A DNA stretch of 49,586 bases from Actinomycetota bacterium (lineage in GTDB: Bacteria; Actinomycetota; Actinomycetes; JACCUZ01): contig JAVEDI010000030.1 in assembly GCA_030841035.1 (NCBI GenBank), forward strand, positions 1-49,586, given 5' to 3'. The notes under the pieces are model-generated. The model was not told where the DNA came from. It was given only the letters and a program-made list of their open reading frames with translations, and made no database searches. The position numbers were made by a program, and so were the translations under genes. This document shows, piece by piece, positions 25,981 to 35,008 of this stretch. Position 1 is the first letter of the stretch; each line of letters starts with the position of its first letter.

Positions 25981-27456
25981 ATGGAGCTGGTCCCGCACCT
26001 CATCGCCGGTGAGGAGGTCGAGTCGACCAGCGGCGCCCGCTTTCACACGGTCGACCCCTGGACCCGCGAGGCGTGGGCCGACGTCGCGCTCGGGGGTGAG
26101 AGCGAGGCGGACCGGGCGGTGGCCGCGGCGCGGCGGGCGTTCGACGACGGGCCGTGGCGGCGCATGGGTTTCGCCGAGCGCGGAGCGATCCTGCACCGGC
26201 TGGCCGACCTGATGATCGAGCACACCGCCGAGCTGGCCATGGCGGACACCCGCGACATGGGCAAGCCGATCACCGACAGCGCCGGCCACGACGTACCCCG
26301 GTCTGCGTCGAACTTCCGGTTCTTCGCCGACCATGCGCGGCTGGCTACCGGCGAGGCGCTGCCGATGGATTCGGGGCACCACGCCTACACCCGCTTCGAG
26401 CCCGCCGGCGTCGTCGCCGCGATCGCGCCGTGGAACTTCCCGCTGATGCTCGAGACCTGGAAGATCGCACCCGCTCTGGCGTGGGGCAACACGGTGGTGC
26501 TCAAGCCGGCGGAGGACACGCCGTCGTCGGCATCGCTGCTCGGTCGCCTGGCCCTGAGGGCGGGGATGCCGCCGGGCGTCCTGAACATCGTGCACGGTTT
26601 CGGGCCCGACTCGGTCGGCCAAGCGCTCACGGAGGACCCGCGCGTCGACCGCATCACCTTCACCGGTGAGTCCGCCACCGGGCGGCTGATCGCGCGCGCG
26701 GCGGCGGCGAACCTCACCCCGGTGAGCCTCGAGATGGGCGGCAAGGGCGCCAACCTGGTCTTCGCCGACGCCGACCTCGACACCGCGGTGCCGTGGTCGG
26801 TGCGTGCGATCTTCTCCAACGCCGGCCAGGTCTGCCTGGCGGGCAGCCGGCTCTACGTCGAGCGGCCGGTGCTGGAGGAGTTCCTCGAGCGGTTCACGGC
26901 TGCGGCGGGCGAGCTGCGGACCGGCGACCCCAAGGACCACGACACCCAGCTGGGTCCGCTGGCCTCCGAGGAGCACTACAAGAAGGTGCGGTCCTTCGTC
27001 GACGGCATCGAGGCAGACGGCGGTCGGGTGCTCGCCGGTGGTCTCGGCGACGGATGGGTGGTGCGCCCCACGGTGGTCGTCGGCGCGCCGAGCAGCGCGC
27101 GGGTGTGCCGGGAGGAGGTTTTCGGCCCGGTCGTCGTCGTACAGCCCTTCGACACCGAGGCCGAGGCTGTAGCGCTGGCCAACGACACGCCCTACGGTCT
27201 GAACGCGATGCTGTTCACCCAGAACCTCTCCCGTGCACACCGCGTGTCGGCCGCCCTCAAGGCGGGCACGGTGTGGACCAACTGTTTCTTCATCCGCGAC
27301 CTGCGGGCGCCCTTCGGCGGCGTGGGTGACTCCGGGATCGGTCGTGAGGGCGGTCAGTTCAGCCGCGAGTTCTTCACCGAGCCCAAAGCGGTCGTGATGG
27401 CCATCAGCGACGACGCGCCGCCCGCGCCGTCCGGTCCGACGAGGAGTGCTCCATGA
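25981..27456 (+). CDS. 2-hydroxymuconic semialdehyde dehydrogenase (ALDH family)
   Basis: This 491-residue NAD-dependent aldehyde dehydrogenase shows APWNFPLMLETWKIAPAL, FTGESATGR (cofactor loop), the general base LEMGGKGAN and the catalytic Cys in NAGQVCLAGSRLYV. The context between tautomerase and lower-pathway genes makes a hydroxymuconic (or aminomuconic) semialdehyde the probable substrate. It starts two bases after the tautomerase stop and overlaps the next gene by 4 bases. Confidence 0.9.
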   Translation: MELVPHLIAGEEVESTSGARFHTVDPWTREAWADVALGGESEADRAVAAARRAFDDGPWRRMGFAERGAILHRLADLMIEHTAELAMADTRDMGKPITDSAGHDVPRSASNFRFFADHARLATGEALPMDSGHHAYTRFEPAGVVAAIAPWNFPLMLETWKIAPALAWGNTVVLKPAEDTPSSASLLGRLALRAGMPPGVLNIVHGFGPDSVGQALTEDPRVDRITFTGESATGRLIARAAAANLTPVSLEMGGKGANLVFADADLDTAVPWSVRAIFSNAGQVCLAGSRLYVERPVLEEFLERFTAAAGELRTGDPKDHDTQLGPLASEEHYKKVRSFVDGIEADGGRVLAGGLGDGWVVRPTVVVGAPSSARVCREEVFGPVVVVQPFDTEAEAVALANDTPYGLNAMLFTQNLSRAHRVSAALKAGTVWTNCFFIRDLRAPFGGVGDSGIGREGGQFSREFFTEPKAVVMAISDDAPPAPSGPTRSAP

Positions 27457-27971
27457 CGACGCAAGCCCGACCCGCACGCGAGCTTCCGGACGACGAGCTC
27501 GAGCAGCAGGCCAACTACGCCCATGCGACGCGTGACTGGGTGTTCCACCACGGCACGACCGACCAGTTCCGCCACCACACGGAGCGGATGCTCGAGCTCG
27601 AGCAGGAGTACCTGCGCCGGTACCCCAAGCGCACCTGGCAGGGCACTGTCGACGCCCCGCGCGAGATCGACGAGGCCACGCGGCTGCGGCTCGCGCTGCG
27701 CGCCCTCTCGCGCCAGCTCGACTCCCTGCTCGCCGACTCGCCGGAGGTGTCCGATCCCGACGTGGCCGACCCACCGGCCGTGCGGCAGCTGCTGGACCGG
27801 GTCGCGCAGGCCGGCGGTCGGATGCACAAGCTGGAGATCCATCAGGTGGCCCGTGAGCTCGGGATCAGCCCGCTGGCGCTGGCCTCGCTGTACCGGGGGG
27901 AGCGAGCCGTGCTCCTCGCCGACCACGACGAGCGCGTGCTGACCGATGCAGGGCGCGCGGCGGGTGCGTGA
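27453..27971 (+). CDS. Conserved hypothetical protein in meta-cleavage operon (DUF6158-like)
   Basis: This 172-residue soluble, helical, charged protein contains FHHGTTDQFRHHTERMLELEQEYLRRYPKRTWQG, which recalls the actinobacterial DUF6158 family (recognised from memory, tentative). The C-terminal part (LEIHQVARELGISPLALASLYRG) resembles a helix-turn-helix. It overlaps the dehydrogenase by 4 bases, so it is translated with the pathway enzymes. No catalytic motif is seen. It could be a regulatory or structural partner. Confidence 0.65.
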   Translation: MTTQARPARELPDDELEQQANYAHATRDWVFHHGTTDQFRHHTERMLELEQEYLRRYPKRTWQGTVDAPREIDEATRLRLALRALSRQLDSLLADSPEVSDPDVADPPAVRQLLDRVAQAGGRMHKLEIHQVARELGISPLALASLYRGERAVLLADHDERVLTDAGRAAGA

Positions 27972-27984
27972 CCCGGGGCCCGAG

Positions 27985-28731
27985 GTGACGCAGTCACAGC
28001 TGCCGGCTCTGCGCCACAAGGTCGCTGTGGCGTGCCGCATCCTCGGTGCCCGTGCCCTCGCCGAGGACGTGCTGGGTCACGTCAGCGTGCGCGTCGGAGA
28101 CGACCGGCTGCTCGTGCGCTGCCGCGGCCCTCACGAGCGTGGACTGATGTTCACCACCCCCGACGACGTACGGCTGGTCGACTTCGCCGGCGACGGTGAC
28201 CTCGAGGGCGGCTACGAGGTGCCCAACGAGCTGCCCATCCACGCCGCGCTGCTGCGCAGCCGCCCGGACGTGAGCGCCGTCGTGCACGCCCACCCACCGG
28301 CGGTCGTGGTCGCCAGCCTGGCCGACATCGAGCTGCGGCCGGTGTTCGGTGCCTACAACATGCCGGCGGCGCGCATGGCGCTGGACGGCGTTCCGGTCTT
28401 CCGCCGGTCCGTCTTGATCCGTCGCGATGATCTGGCGCAGGAGATGCTGCAGGCGATGGGCGTCTCCCCGGTCTGCGTGCTGCGAGGTCACGGGGTCACC
28501 ACCTGCGGCGAGACGGTCGAGCAAGCCGTCGTACGTGCCCTCAACCTCGACGTCCTGGCCAGCATCACCGTGGAGCTGGCACGCATCGGTGCCGAGCCCG
28601 CGGTCATGCCGCCGGAGGACGTCGCCGAGCTTCCGGACCTGGGCGGCACGTTCAACGACACCAACGTCTGGCGCTTCCACGTGAGCAGGCTGGAGCTGGA
28701 AGGACTGCAGCTGCCCGGCCCGGAGGCCTGA
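27985..28731 (+). CDS. Class II aldolase/adducin-fold protein, possible dihydroxyphthalate-type decarboxylase
   Basis: This 248-residue protein has the class II aldolase fold. The zinc ligands are in VVHAHPPAVV and in LRGHGVTTCG; the acidic catalytic residue is likely in VPNELPIHAALL. The gram-positive 3,4-dihydroxyphthalate decarboxylase PhtC belongs to this fold, so a decarboxylase role is plausible in this operon; a sugar-phosphate aldolase is unlikely here. The start may be GTG 27985 or GTG 27964 (overlapping the previous gene). It ends the lower-pathway operon. Confidence 0.8.
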   Translation: MTQSQLPALRHKVAVACRILGARALAEDVLGHVSVRVGDDRLLVRCRGPHERGLMFTTPDDVRLVDFAGDGDLEGGYEVPNELPIHAALLRSRPDVSAVVHAHPPAVVVASLADIELRPVFGAYNMPAARMALDGVPVFRRSVLIRRDDLAQEMLQAMGVSPVCVLRGHGVTTCGETVEQAVVRALNLDVLASITVELARIGAEPAVMPPEDVAELPDLGGTFNDTNVWRFHVSRLELEGLQLPGPEA

Positions 28732-28773
28732 TAATCGCTCGCGGCGCCGCCTCAACGGGCGTTTGCTTGGCAG

Positions 28774-29769
28774 GTGAAGCTGACCTGGCTCGATCCCGAG
28801 CATCTTGACCCCCGCGCCGTCGGCGGCGCGGTTGCCGTTCTCGAGGCGGCCCGGGCCGTCGACGCGCCTCACCTGCTGCCGACCACGACGTCCTCGTTCA
28901 CGGTGATGCTCCAGCACGGCTGGGAGGCGGAACCGACGCTGGGCGCTGTGCTGCACGACGAGCGCGACCAGGTCGTGGCCGTGCTGCAGGTCTCGCTGCC
29001 GACCTGGGACAACCGGCACGTGGGTCAGCTGGACATCTGCGTCGACCCGCGGCTGCGCCGCCGCGGCTTCGGGACCATGGTGTACGACGCCGGCGTGGCA
29101 CGGGCGCGGGGCGAAGGCCGCACCGTGGTCCTCGCCGAGTCGTGGGACGAGCCGGGAGGTGTCGCGTTCGCCAAGAGGGTGGGGCTCGAGCGCGGCTCCG
29201 ACGAGGTGCAACGCCAGCAGGACGTTCTGACGCTCGACTGGCGAGGCCTGGACCGGGCGCACGAGGCGGCCGCCGAGCTGGCCCGCGACTACGAGCTGCT
29301 CCGGATGCCGGGCGCGACACCGGAGCACATGGTCGGCGCGGTCCTCGAGCTCACGAGGGCGATCAACGACGCGCCCATCGACGCCCTCGCCATCGAGGAC
29401 CAGGTGTTCAGCCCCGAGCGGCTGCGGGCGTTCGACGAGACGCAGCGCCGGTTGGGCAGGCGGATCTACCGGGTCGTGGCCCGGCACCGGCGGACCGGCG
29501 CGCCTGCCGGACACACCATCATGGCCGTCGACGCAGAGTTCCCGTGGCACGCCAGCCAGTACGACACCAGCGTCGTACGTGCGCACCGTGGGCACCGCCT
29601 CGGCCTGCTGCTGAAGATCGCCATGCTGCGCTGGCTGCAGACCGAGGAGCCGCAGGTCCGGACCGTCAGCACGTGGAACGCCGCCTCGAACGACCACATG
29701 ATCGGGGTCAACGAGCTGCTCGGCTACCGCGTCGTGGCCAACGCGATCGCGTGGCAGCGCCGCGTCTGA
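28774..29769 (+). CDS. Protein with two GNAT acetyltransferase domains
   Basis: This 331-residue protein has two tandem GNAT folds. Acetyl-CoA loops are seen as DPRLRRRGFGTMVYDAG in the N-terminal half and RAHRGHRLGLLLKIA in the C-terminal half. The two-domain layout resembles mycothiol synthase, but the sequence is different and the family has many actinobacterial members of unknown substrate. GTG 28774 has a weak ribosome site. It is separated from the aldolase-fold gene by 42 bases and may or may not share its transcript. Confidence 0.8.
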   Translation: MKLTWLDPEHLDPRAVGGAVAVLEAARAVDAPHLLPTTTSSFTVMLQHGWEAEPTLGAVLHDERDQVVAVLQVSLPTWDNRHVGQLDICVDPRLRRRGFGTMVYDAGVARARGEGRTVVLAESWDEPGGVAFAKRVGLERGSDEVQRQQDVLTLDWRGLDRAHEAAAELARDYELLRMPGATPEHMVGAVLELTRAINDAPIDALAIEDQVFSPERLRAFDETQRRLGRRIYRVVARHRRTGAPAGHTIMAVDAEFPWHASQYDTSVVRAHRGHRLGLLLKIAMLRWLQTEEPQVRTVSTWNAASNDHMIGVNELLGYRVVANAIAWQRRV

Positions 29770-29890
29770 GGACCGCTGGACGACTTTTGAGCCGGTGGTG
29801 CCTAGGGTGGCCGGCGATGAGCTTTCTGTCCGACCGTGGTCTCACCATGGATGAGCGCGACAGGACGCTTCACGAGGCGAGGGAGTGCGG

Positions 29891-31006
29891 ATGAGCGGCA
29901 TACGGGTCCTGGTCGGCACGCGCAAGGGTGCGTTCGTGCTCTCCGGTGACGGCAAGCGAGACGACTGGGACGTCAGTGGACCGCACTTCCCGGGCTGGGA
30001 GATCTACCACGTCAAGGGATCGCCGGCCGACCCCGACCGGCTCTACGCGTCGCAGTCCAGCGGCTGGTTCGGGCAGCTGATCCAGCGCTCCGACGACGGC
30101 GGCAAGAGCTGGACGCAGGTGGGCGGCGCGTTCGAGTACGACGGCGTGCCCGGCACCCACCAGTGGTACGACGGGACGCCGCGGCCCTGGGAGTTCAAGC
30201 GGGTCTGGCACCTGGAGCCTTCGCTGAACGATCCCGACACGGTCTATGCCGGGGTGGAGGACGCCGCGCTGTTCCGCTCGGAGGACGGCGGTCAGCAGTG
30301 GCAGGAGCTGTCCGGGCTGCGCCGGCACGATTCCGGGCCGCAGTGGCAGCCCGGTGCGGGCGGCATGTGCCTGCACACGATCCTGCTGGACCCCGTCGAC
30401 CCGCAGCGGATCTTCGTGGCCATCTCGGCCGCCGGCGCGTTCCGGTCCGATGACGCGGGCAAGACCTGGACACCGATCAACCGCGGCCTTCGGTCGGAGG
30501 GCATCCCCGATCAGGATGCCGAGGTGGGTCACTGCGTCCATCGCATCGCCATGCACCCGTCGCGCCCGGACGTGCTGTTCATGCAGAAGCACTGGGACGT
30601 CATGCGCAGCGACGACGCCGGTGACAGCTGGCATGAGGTGAGTGGTGACCTGCCGACCGACTTCGGATTCCCGATCGACGTGCACGCACACGAACCGGAG
30701 ACCGTCTTCGTGGTGCCGATCAAGAGCGACTCGGAGCACTTCCCGCTCGAGGGGAAGCTGCGCGTCTACCGGAGCCGGACCGGTGGTAACGAGTGGGAGG
30801 CGTTGACCAACGGGCTGCCGCAGAGTGACTGCTACGTCAACGTGCTGCGCGACGCGATGGCCGTGGACTCGTTGGACTCCTGCGGTGTCTACTTCGGCAC
30901 CACCGGGGGGCAGGTCTACGCCTCCCCCGACGCGGGGGACAGCTGGGCGCCGATCGTGCGGGACCTGCCTCCGGTGCTGTCGGTGGAAGTGCAGACGCTG
31001 CCGTGA
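29891..31006 (+). CDS. Asp-box (BNR/sialidase-like) beta-propeller protein
   Basis: This 371-residue protein carries repeated Asp boxes: [40 protein letters not shown] and SPDAGDSW, spaced along a propeller. It starts [17 protein letters not shown]. There is no signal peptide, so it is probably cytoplasmic. The family is annotated as glycosidase/exo-alpha-sialidase-like but lacks recognisable sialidase catalytic residues. GAGGGAG precedes ATG 29891. It overlaps the MoaD-like gene by 4 bases, which suggests a functional pair. Confidence 0.8.
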   Translation: MSGIRVLVGTRKGAFVLSGDGKRDDWDVSGPHFPGWEIYHVKGSPADPDRLYASQSSGWFGQLIQRSDDGGKSWTQVGGAFEYDGVPGTHQWYDGTPRPWEFKRVWHLEPSLNDPDTVYAGVEDAALFRSEDGGQQWQELSGLRRHDSGPQWQPGAGGMCLHTILLDPVDPQRIFVAISAAGAFRSDDAGKTWTPINRGLRSEGIPDQDAEVGHCVHRIAMHPSRPDVLFMQKHWDVMRSDDAGDSWHEVSGDLPTDFGFPIDVHAHEPETVFVVPIKSDSEHFPLEGKLRVYRSRTGGNEWEALTNGLPQSDCYVNVLRDAMAVDSLDSCGVYFGTTGGQVYASPDAGDSWAPIVRDLPPVLSVEVQTLP

Positions 31007-31299
31007 TCCGCGTCGTCCTTCCGGCGCACCTGCGAACCATCGCCCGCGTGGACGGTGAGGTGACGCTGGACGTCGAGGGTTCGGTGACGCAGCGCTCGGT
31101 GCTCGACGCGCTCGAGGCCCGTTACCCGACGTTGCGCGGCACCATCCGGGACCGCTCGACGCACAAGCGTCGGGCGTTCGTGCGGTTCTTCGCGTGCGAG
31201 CAGGACCTGTCCCACGAGCAGCCCGACGACCCGCTGCCGGACGCCGTTGCGGCGGGCACCGAACCTTTCCTGGTCGTGGGCGCCATGGCCGGTGGATAG
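31003..31299 (+). CDS. MoaD/ThiS-like ubiquitin-fold protein
   Basis: This 98-residue beta-grasp protein ends in VVGAMAGG. The terminal Gly-Gly is the hallmark of sulfur carriers that are adenylated and thiocarboxylated. [19 protein letters not shown] matches the helix region of the MoaD family. Compared with MoaD (about 80 residues) it has a small insertion with cysteine ([12 protein letters not shown]). It starts with GTG overlapping the propeller gene. No MoaE or MoeB is adjacent. It may be a carrier for a dedicated modification with the propeller protein. Confidence 0.82.
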   Translation: MIRVVLPAHLRTIARVDGEVTLDVEGSVTQRSVLDALEARYPTLRGTIRDRSTHKRRAFVRFFACEQDLSHEQPDDPLPDAVAAGTEPFLVVGAMAGG

Positions 31300-31307
31300 C
31301 TGGTCGT

Positions 31308-32693
31308 TCACCCCGAGAAGTGCGCCTTCTGGATGACGCCGTGGACGCCCACTGTCCGGTCGACCACCTGTGAGACCTCGAGGTCGGCGGCCGCGGACAG
31401 ATAGGCGTAGGCCACGGCGCGGTCCATGCCGAGGTCGTGCTCCAGGAAGTCGAGCGCATTGACGACCGCGCGGCGCATCGCGATGTCCAGGTCGTTGACC
31501 TGGCCGTTGCGCACTCCGTCCGGGTCCGACAGGCCGATCGGCACCCACGCGTCCGGGGTCTCCACGAACGGGTAGCGGTAGGCGACCGAAGGCACCCCGT
31601 CGGCTCCTGGCTTGCACACCGTGAGGCGGAAGGTTCCGCGCAGCGAACCCTCCATCGCGGTGAGAGCGACCTCGCCGTTGCCCATCGCCATGTGCGGGTC
31701 GCCGACGAAGAACAGGGCGCCGGCGGAGAAGACGGGCAGGTAGAAGGTGGCGCCCACCCCGAGCAGGTTGATGTCGATGTTGCCGCCCCCCAACGTCGGG
31801 GGGATCGAGTTGAGGGCTGGGTCCGTGAGGCCCTCCGCTGCCGCGAACGCGACCCCCATGGCGCCCATGAACGGAGCCAAGGGAAAGCTGACCTCGCGGC
31901 TGGCTCCGCGGGGCAGGACACCGTTCAGCGTGCCGTGCCTGCCGTGGCGGACCTTGGTGAACGTCGACACGTTCCCGTACTTCCTCGGATCGCCCGTCGA
32001 GCGCCCGTCGGTCGACACGGGCGGCATGATCTCGGCCTCGCTGATCCCCGCGGGAACGCCACCGCCCGGGAGGCGGGGAAGCGCACCTTTCCCGTGCCGG
32101 CTGGACACCACTCCGTAGGGGACGCGGGGCAGCATGGACAGCATCTCCACCTTGAGCACGTCGCCGGGCTCTGCGCTCTCCACGTGGACCGGACCCGTGA
32201 TGACGTGCGGACCGTCCACGTCGAAGTTCCTTGCGGTCCGCGAGTAGTCCCGAGCGATCGCTACGGCGTCGAGCAGGACCTGCTCGCGTGCGACGCCGAG
32301 TCCGCCGAAGTACGTGAGGGGATCACGGCCCTGGTCTTCGAGGATGCCCTCGTGAGACACCGTGTCGATCGTGATGGTCTCGCCTGACCGCATGCGCAGG
32401 ACCGGTTCGCTGCCGAGTGCAGGGACATAGCCCCAGCGGACCCGGTCGGGCTGCGACGGGAGATAGTGCTTTCCGTGTATCGGTCCCTTGCCGGGCTGGA
32501 GGACCTCCTTCGCGGAGGCGCCGCGCCGTGCGCCTCTCCTCGGCGCCTGCTCGGCATGGGCGGGGCCGGCCAGCATCGGGGCCACGGCACCGCCCGCACC
32601 GATGGCGGCAGCCGCGCGCAGCAGTTCCCGCCGCCCGATTCCATCGACCAGTGCATTCGTCACGGCGACCGCCGCGTTGTCCTCGGTGTGCAT
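31308..32693 (-). CDS. Acetamidase/formamidase family protein, exported
   Basis: This 461-residue protein has an N-terminal export signal: RRELLRAAAAIGAGGAVAPMLAGPAHA, a twin-arginine type with an AHA cleavage site. Acetamidase/formamidase features are SGETITIDTVSHEG, GPVHVESAEPGDVLKVEML, FVGDPHMAMGNGEVALTAMEGS and the C-terminal helical part. It would hydrolyse short amides to ammonia outside or at the membrane. A KVRHGRHGTLNG stretch in the middle is unusual. ATG 32693 follows GAGGGGCAGG. It ends 8 bases from the convergent MoaD-like gene. Confidence 0.85.
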   Translation of the reverse strand: MHTEDNAAVAVTNALVDGIGRRELLRAAAAIGAGGAVAPMLAGPAHAEQAPRRGARRGASAKEVLQPGKGPIHGKHYLPSQPDRVRWGYVPALGSEPVLRMRSGETITIDTVSHEGILEDQGRDPLTYFGGLGVAREQVLLDAVAIARDYSRTARNFDVDGPHVITGPVHVESAEPGDVLKVEMLSMLPRVPYGVVSSRHGKGALPRLPGGGVPAGISEAEIMPPVSTDGRSTGDPRKYGNVSTFTKVRHGRHGTLNGVLPRGASREVSFPLAPFMGAMGVAFAAAEGLTDPALNSIPPTLGGGNIDINLLGVGATFYLPVFSAGALFFVGDPHMAMGNGEVALTAMEGSLRGTFRLTVCKPGADGVPSVAYRYPFVETPDAWVPIGLSDPDGVRNGQVNDLDIAMRRAVVNALDFLEHDLGMDRAVAYAYLSAAADLEVSQVVDRTVGVHGVIQKAHFSG

Positions 32694-32925
32694 GTCCTGC
32701 CCCTCCGGGTCTCGCCGGTACGTGCCGGTTCGCTCCGCGCCGCGGCGCGGGCGTCGTCCCTCCGTCGCTGACACGAGAGTCCTAACAGCACCAGATTTCA
32801 CCGGTTCGCCCCGTCTGTTACGCGCTCGTTGCCGCAACCGTGCGGCGTCCGCGCTGGGTCGGCACGAGGCTCTGTCGCGGGGGCGTATCCGGGCATAGCA
32901 TCCCTTCATCACCCCTGGAGGCACC

Positions 32926-34089
32926 ATGACGAAGCTCTGGACAGCCGGGTTGGCACTGGTCGCCGCTGCCACGGCGGCCTGGATAGGGGTGGGGACAGCG
33001 GCCGGCGATCGGGAGCCGCCGGTCGCACCGCCCGACGCGACCTGGACGACGGTGTTCCGCAGCCCGCTCGCGATCGAGGGCCTGGCCACGGACGCCGAGG
33101 ACCAGCTGTACGTCGCCCAGCGAGGAGCCGGCGGCGACTGCCCGATCGTTCGCATCGACCCAGCGGGCGGTGACGGCCAACCGGGAGTTGTCGTCGGGAA
33201 GGTCACCGCGCCGTGCAACCCCAGCGGGCTGGTGTTCGGTCCGGACCGGCGGTTGTATGTCACCGGTGCCGGATCGGCCGGCGATCAGATCGCCGCGCTC
33301 GCACCGAGCGACGCGGACCCGGCCGACCCGCCCGTTGCGAGTGTGTTCGCGACCGGCATGCCGGGCGCCAACGGCGTCGTCTTCGACTCCGCCGGCAACC
33401 TGTACGGGTCTGACGGGGGCACCAACCAGGGTCGCGTCTTCCGGGTCGGCCCCGCGGGCGGCGCAGCGACGGAGATCTTCCGCGTCCCGTCGATGACGAA
33501 CTCGGTCGGCGTCGGCCGGCAGGACCAGACCGTGCAGCCGGCAGCAGCGCGAGCCCCCGCGGCGACGCAGGGGATCGTCGCCAACGGCCTGGCCGTCGGC
33601 AAGGACGGCGCACTGCTGGTCGCCGACACCGCGCGTGGTGCTCTGTGGCGGGTGACGGTGGCCCGTTCGGGCAAGGTCCTCGCCCACACCGGCTGTGACC
33701 TCACGTTCAGCAAGGACACGCTCTGCCTCGACGCGCTGGTCGTGCAGCACCCGGCACTCGAGGGCGCCGACGGCATCACCGTCGACCGCCGGGGGAACGT
33801 CTGGGCGGATGCGAACGAGCGGAACGCGATCGTCATCGTCGACCGCCGGGGTCGTGTGTCGGAGTTCTTCCGCAACCCGGCCGGGGCGCAGGACCAGCTG
33901 CGCAACGCCGGGCCGCTTGAGTTCCCGACCAGCCCGGTGCTGGCCGGCGGGACGGTGTGCACGACCAGTTCGGACGGCAACCGGCGCGACAACTCACCTA
34001 ACAGCGCCGGCGAGAGCGCGCCGGGCAGTGCCGTGCTCGGCAAGGTCTCGTGTCTGGACCAGCGAGTGAGCGATCCCGACGGGCACTGA
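32926..34089 (+). CDS. Secreted beta-propeller protein (SMP-30/NHL-like)
   Basis: This 387-residue protein has a signal peptide (hydrophobic LWTAGLALVAAATAAWIG, residues 4-21). The mature part has repeated strand motifs such as GLATDAEDQLYVAQRG, GLVFGPDRRLYVTG, GVVFDSAGNLYGSDGG, GLAVGKDGALLVAD and GITVDRRGNVWADA, typical of SMP-30/gluconolactonase-like propellers. Conserved cysteines near GGDCP, APCNP, GCDL and LCLD could form disulfides. CTGGAGG precedes ATG 32926. The substrate is unknown. Confidence 0.8.
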   Translation: MTKLWTAGLALVAAATAAWIGVGTAAGDREPPVAPPDATWTTVFRSPLAIEGLATDAEDQLYVAQRGAGGDCPIVRIDPAGGDGQPGVVVGKVTAPCNPSGLVFGPDRRLYVTGAGSAGDQIAALAPSDADPADPPVASVFATGMPGANGVVFDSAGNLYGSDGGTNQGRVFRVGPAGGAATEIFRVPSMTNSVGVGRQDQTVQPAAARAPAATQGIVANGLAVGKDGALLVADTARGALWRVTVARSGKVLAHTGCDLTFSKDTLCLDALVVQHPALEGADGITVDRRGNVWADANERNAIVIVDRRGRVSEFFRNPAGAQDQLRNAGPLEFPTSPVLAGGTVCTTSSDGNRRDNSPNSAGESAPGSAVLGKVSCLDQRVSDPDGH

Positions 34090-34146
34090 ACCCCGCCCCT
34101 CGGCTCACCCACCGGCGGGCGGGCCCCCCGTCGCGCCGGGTGCACC

Positions 34147-34205
34147 CGTTCGATAGGCCTGTGGTCGCTGATGTCGGCTGCCGGCGACCCTGGGCCTATC
34201 GAACG
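34147..34205. terminator. Hairpin element at convergent gene ends, also a dispersed repeat
   Basis: Arms CGTTCGATAGGCC (34147-34159) and GGCCTATCGAACG (34193-34205) are perfect complements. An inner stem GGTCGC/GCGACC (34163-34168 and 34184-34189) extends it. It lies between the propeller gene (plus) and the DMT gene (minus), whose stop codon is inside the right arm. A related copy is at 38303. It probably terminates both transcripts. Confidence 0.75.
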
Positions 34206-35008
34206 TCGTCACGGGGCGGCGGGGGTCCTGCCGGCGCGACGGCCGCTTGCAGCAGCACGACGCCCAGGCCGGCGCCGAGCGCGCCGAGGACCGCGACCGG
34301 CGACACGTGCGGGGTCTGGTGCAGGGTGGGGATGGCGAGCGCGACGGCCGTGACCGGCTCGCTGAGGGTGAGGGCGGCCAGCGACGGCCCGATCTGTGGG
34401 GCACGCAGTGCTGCGTGGGCGACCTGCAGGGCCAGCAGGCCGACGAGCGCGGCCGCGTACGCCTCAGGGCGCAGCGGTACGTCGCGCAGCGGCGTGGCCG
34501 CGACGGAGGCGAGCAGCACGCCGGCGCAGCCGACGATCACGCCGGCTGCGAGGCCCATGACCAGCGCCGGTCGCCTGCCCCGGGCGAGCAGGGCTGCCGC
34601 CACGGCAAGGCCGAGCGGCAGGGCCACGGAGCTGCGGCCCGGGACTGCCTGCGCCTGCGGCGACTGGAACGCCGCGAACAGCACGATCCCCGCCGTGGTC
34701 AGCGCGGTTCCGGCCGCCGTGCGGCCGGTGATGCGCCCGCTGAGCACCACGGCGACGGGCAGGCCGAGTACGAGCAGGGCCTGCACCAGGGCGACCGGAG
34801 CGGCGCGCAGCGCGACGTACTGCAAGGCCACCGCCGCTACCTCCGCGGCGCCGGCCAACCACCACCGCCCGCGCCTGGCGAGATCGGCCAGCAGGCGCAG
34901 GTCCAACCCGCCGCGGGCGGCGGTCGTGGCGACCGCGGCGAACTGTCCGGCGCTGGCGAGGCCATAGCCGCCCGCCGAGGCGAGCGCCGCGGCCACCGCC
35001 AGGTTCAT
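34196..35008 (-). CDS. DMT-superfamily membrane protein (EamA-like)
   Basis: This 270-residue protein has nine to ten hydrophobic helices with Ala/Leu-rich sequence. Two EamA-like halves are visible, the second with PSLAALTLSEPVTAVALAIPTL. It is last in a minus-strand operon with the polysaccharide deacetylase and the glycosyltransferase fusion. ATG 35008 overlaps the deacetylase stop (ATGA). It may move a lipid-linked or sugar precursor for the glycolipid made by the neighbours (inference). The stop lies inside a terminator hairpin. Confidence 0.78.
   Translation of the reverse strand: MNLAVAAALASAGGYGLASAGQFAAVATTAARGGLDLRLLADLARRGRWWLAGAAEVAAVALQYVALRAAPVALVQALLVLGLPVAVVLSGRITGRTAAGTALTTAGIVLFAAFQSPQAQAVPGRSSVALPLGLAVAAALLARGRRPALVMGLAAGVIVGCAGVLLASVAATPLRDVPLRPEAYAAALVGLLALQVAHAALRAPQIGPSLAALTLSEPVTAVALAIPTLHQTPHVSPVAVLGALGAGLGVVLLQAAVAPAGPPPPRDDVR

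Noticed and set aside
28731-28774. Fourth GATAGT-type operator (GATAATCGCTC) before the GNAT gene
   Set aside because: Only one imperfect half-site is present and nothing matches 16 bases away.
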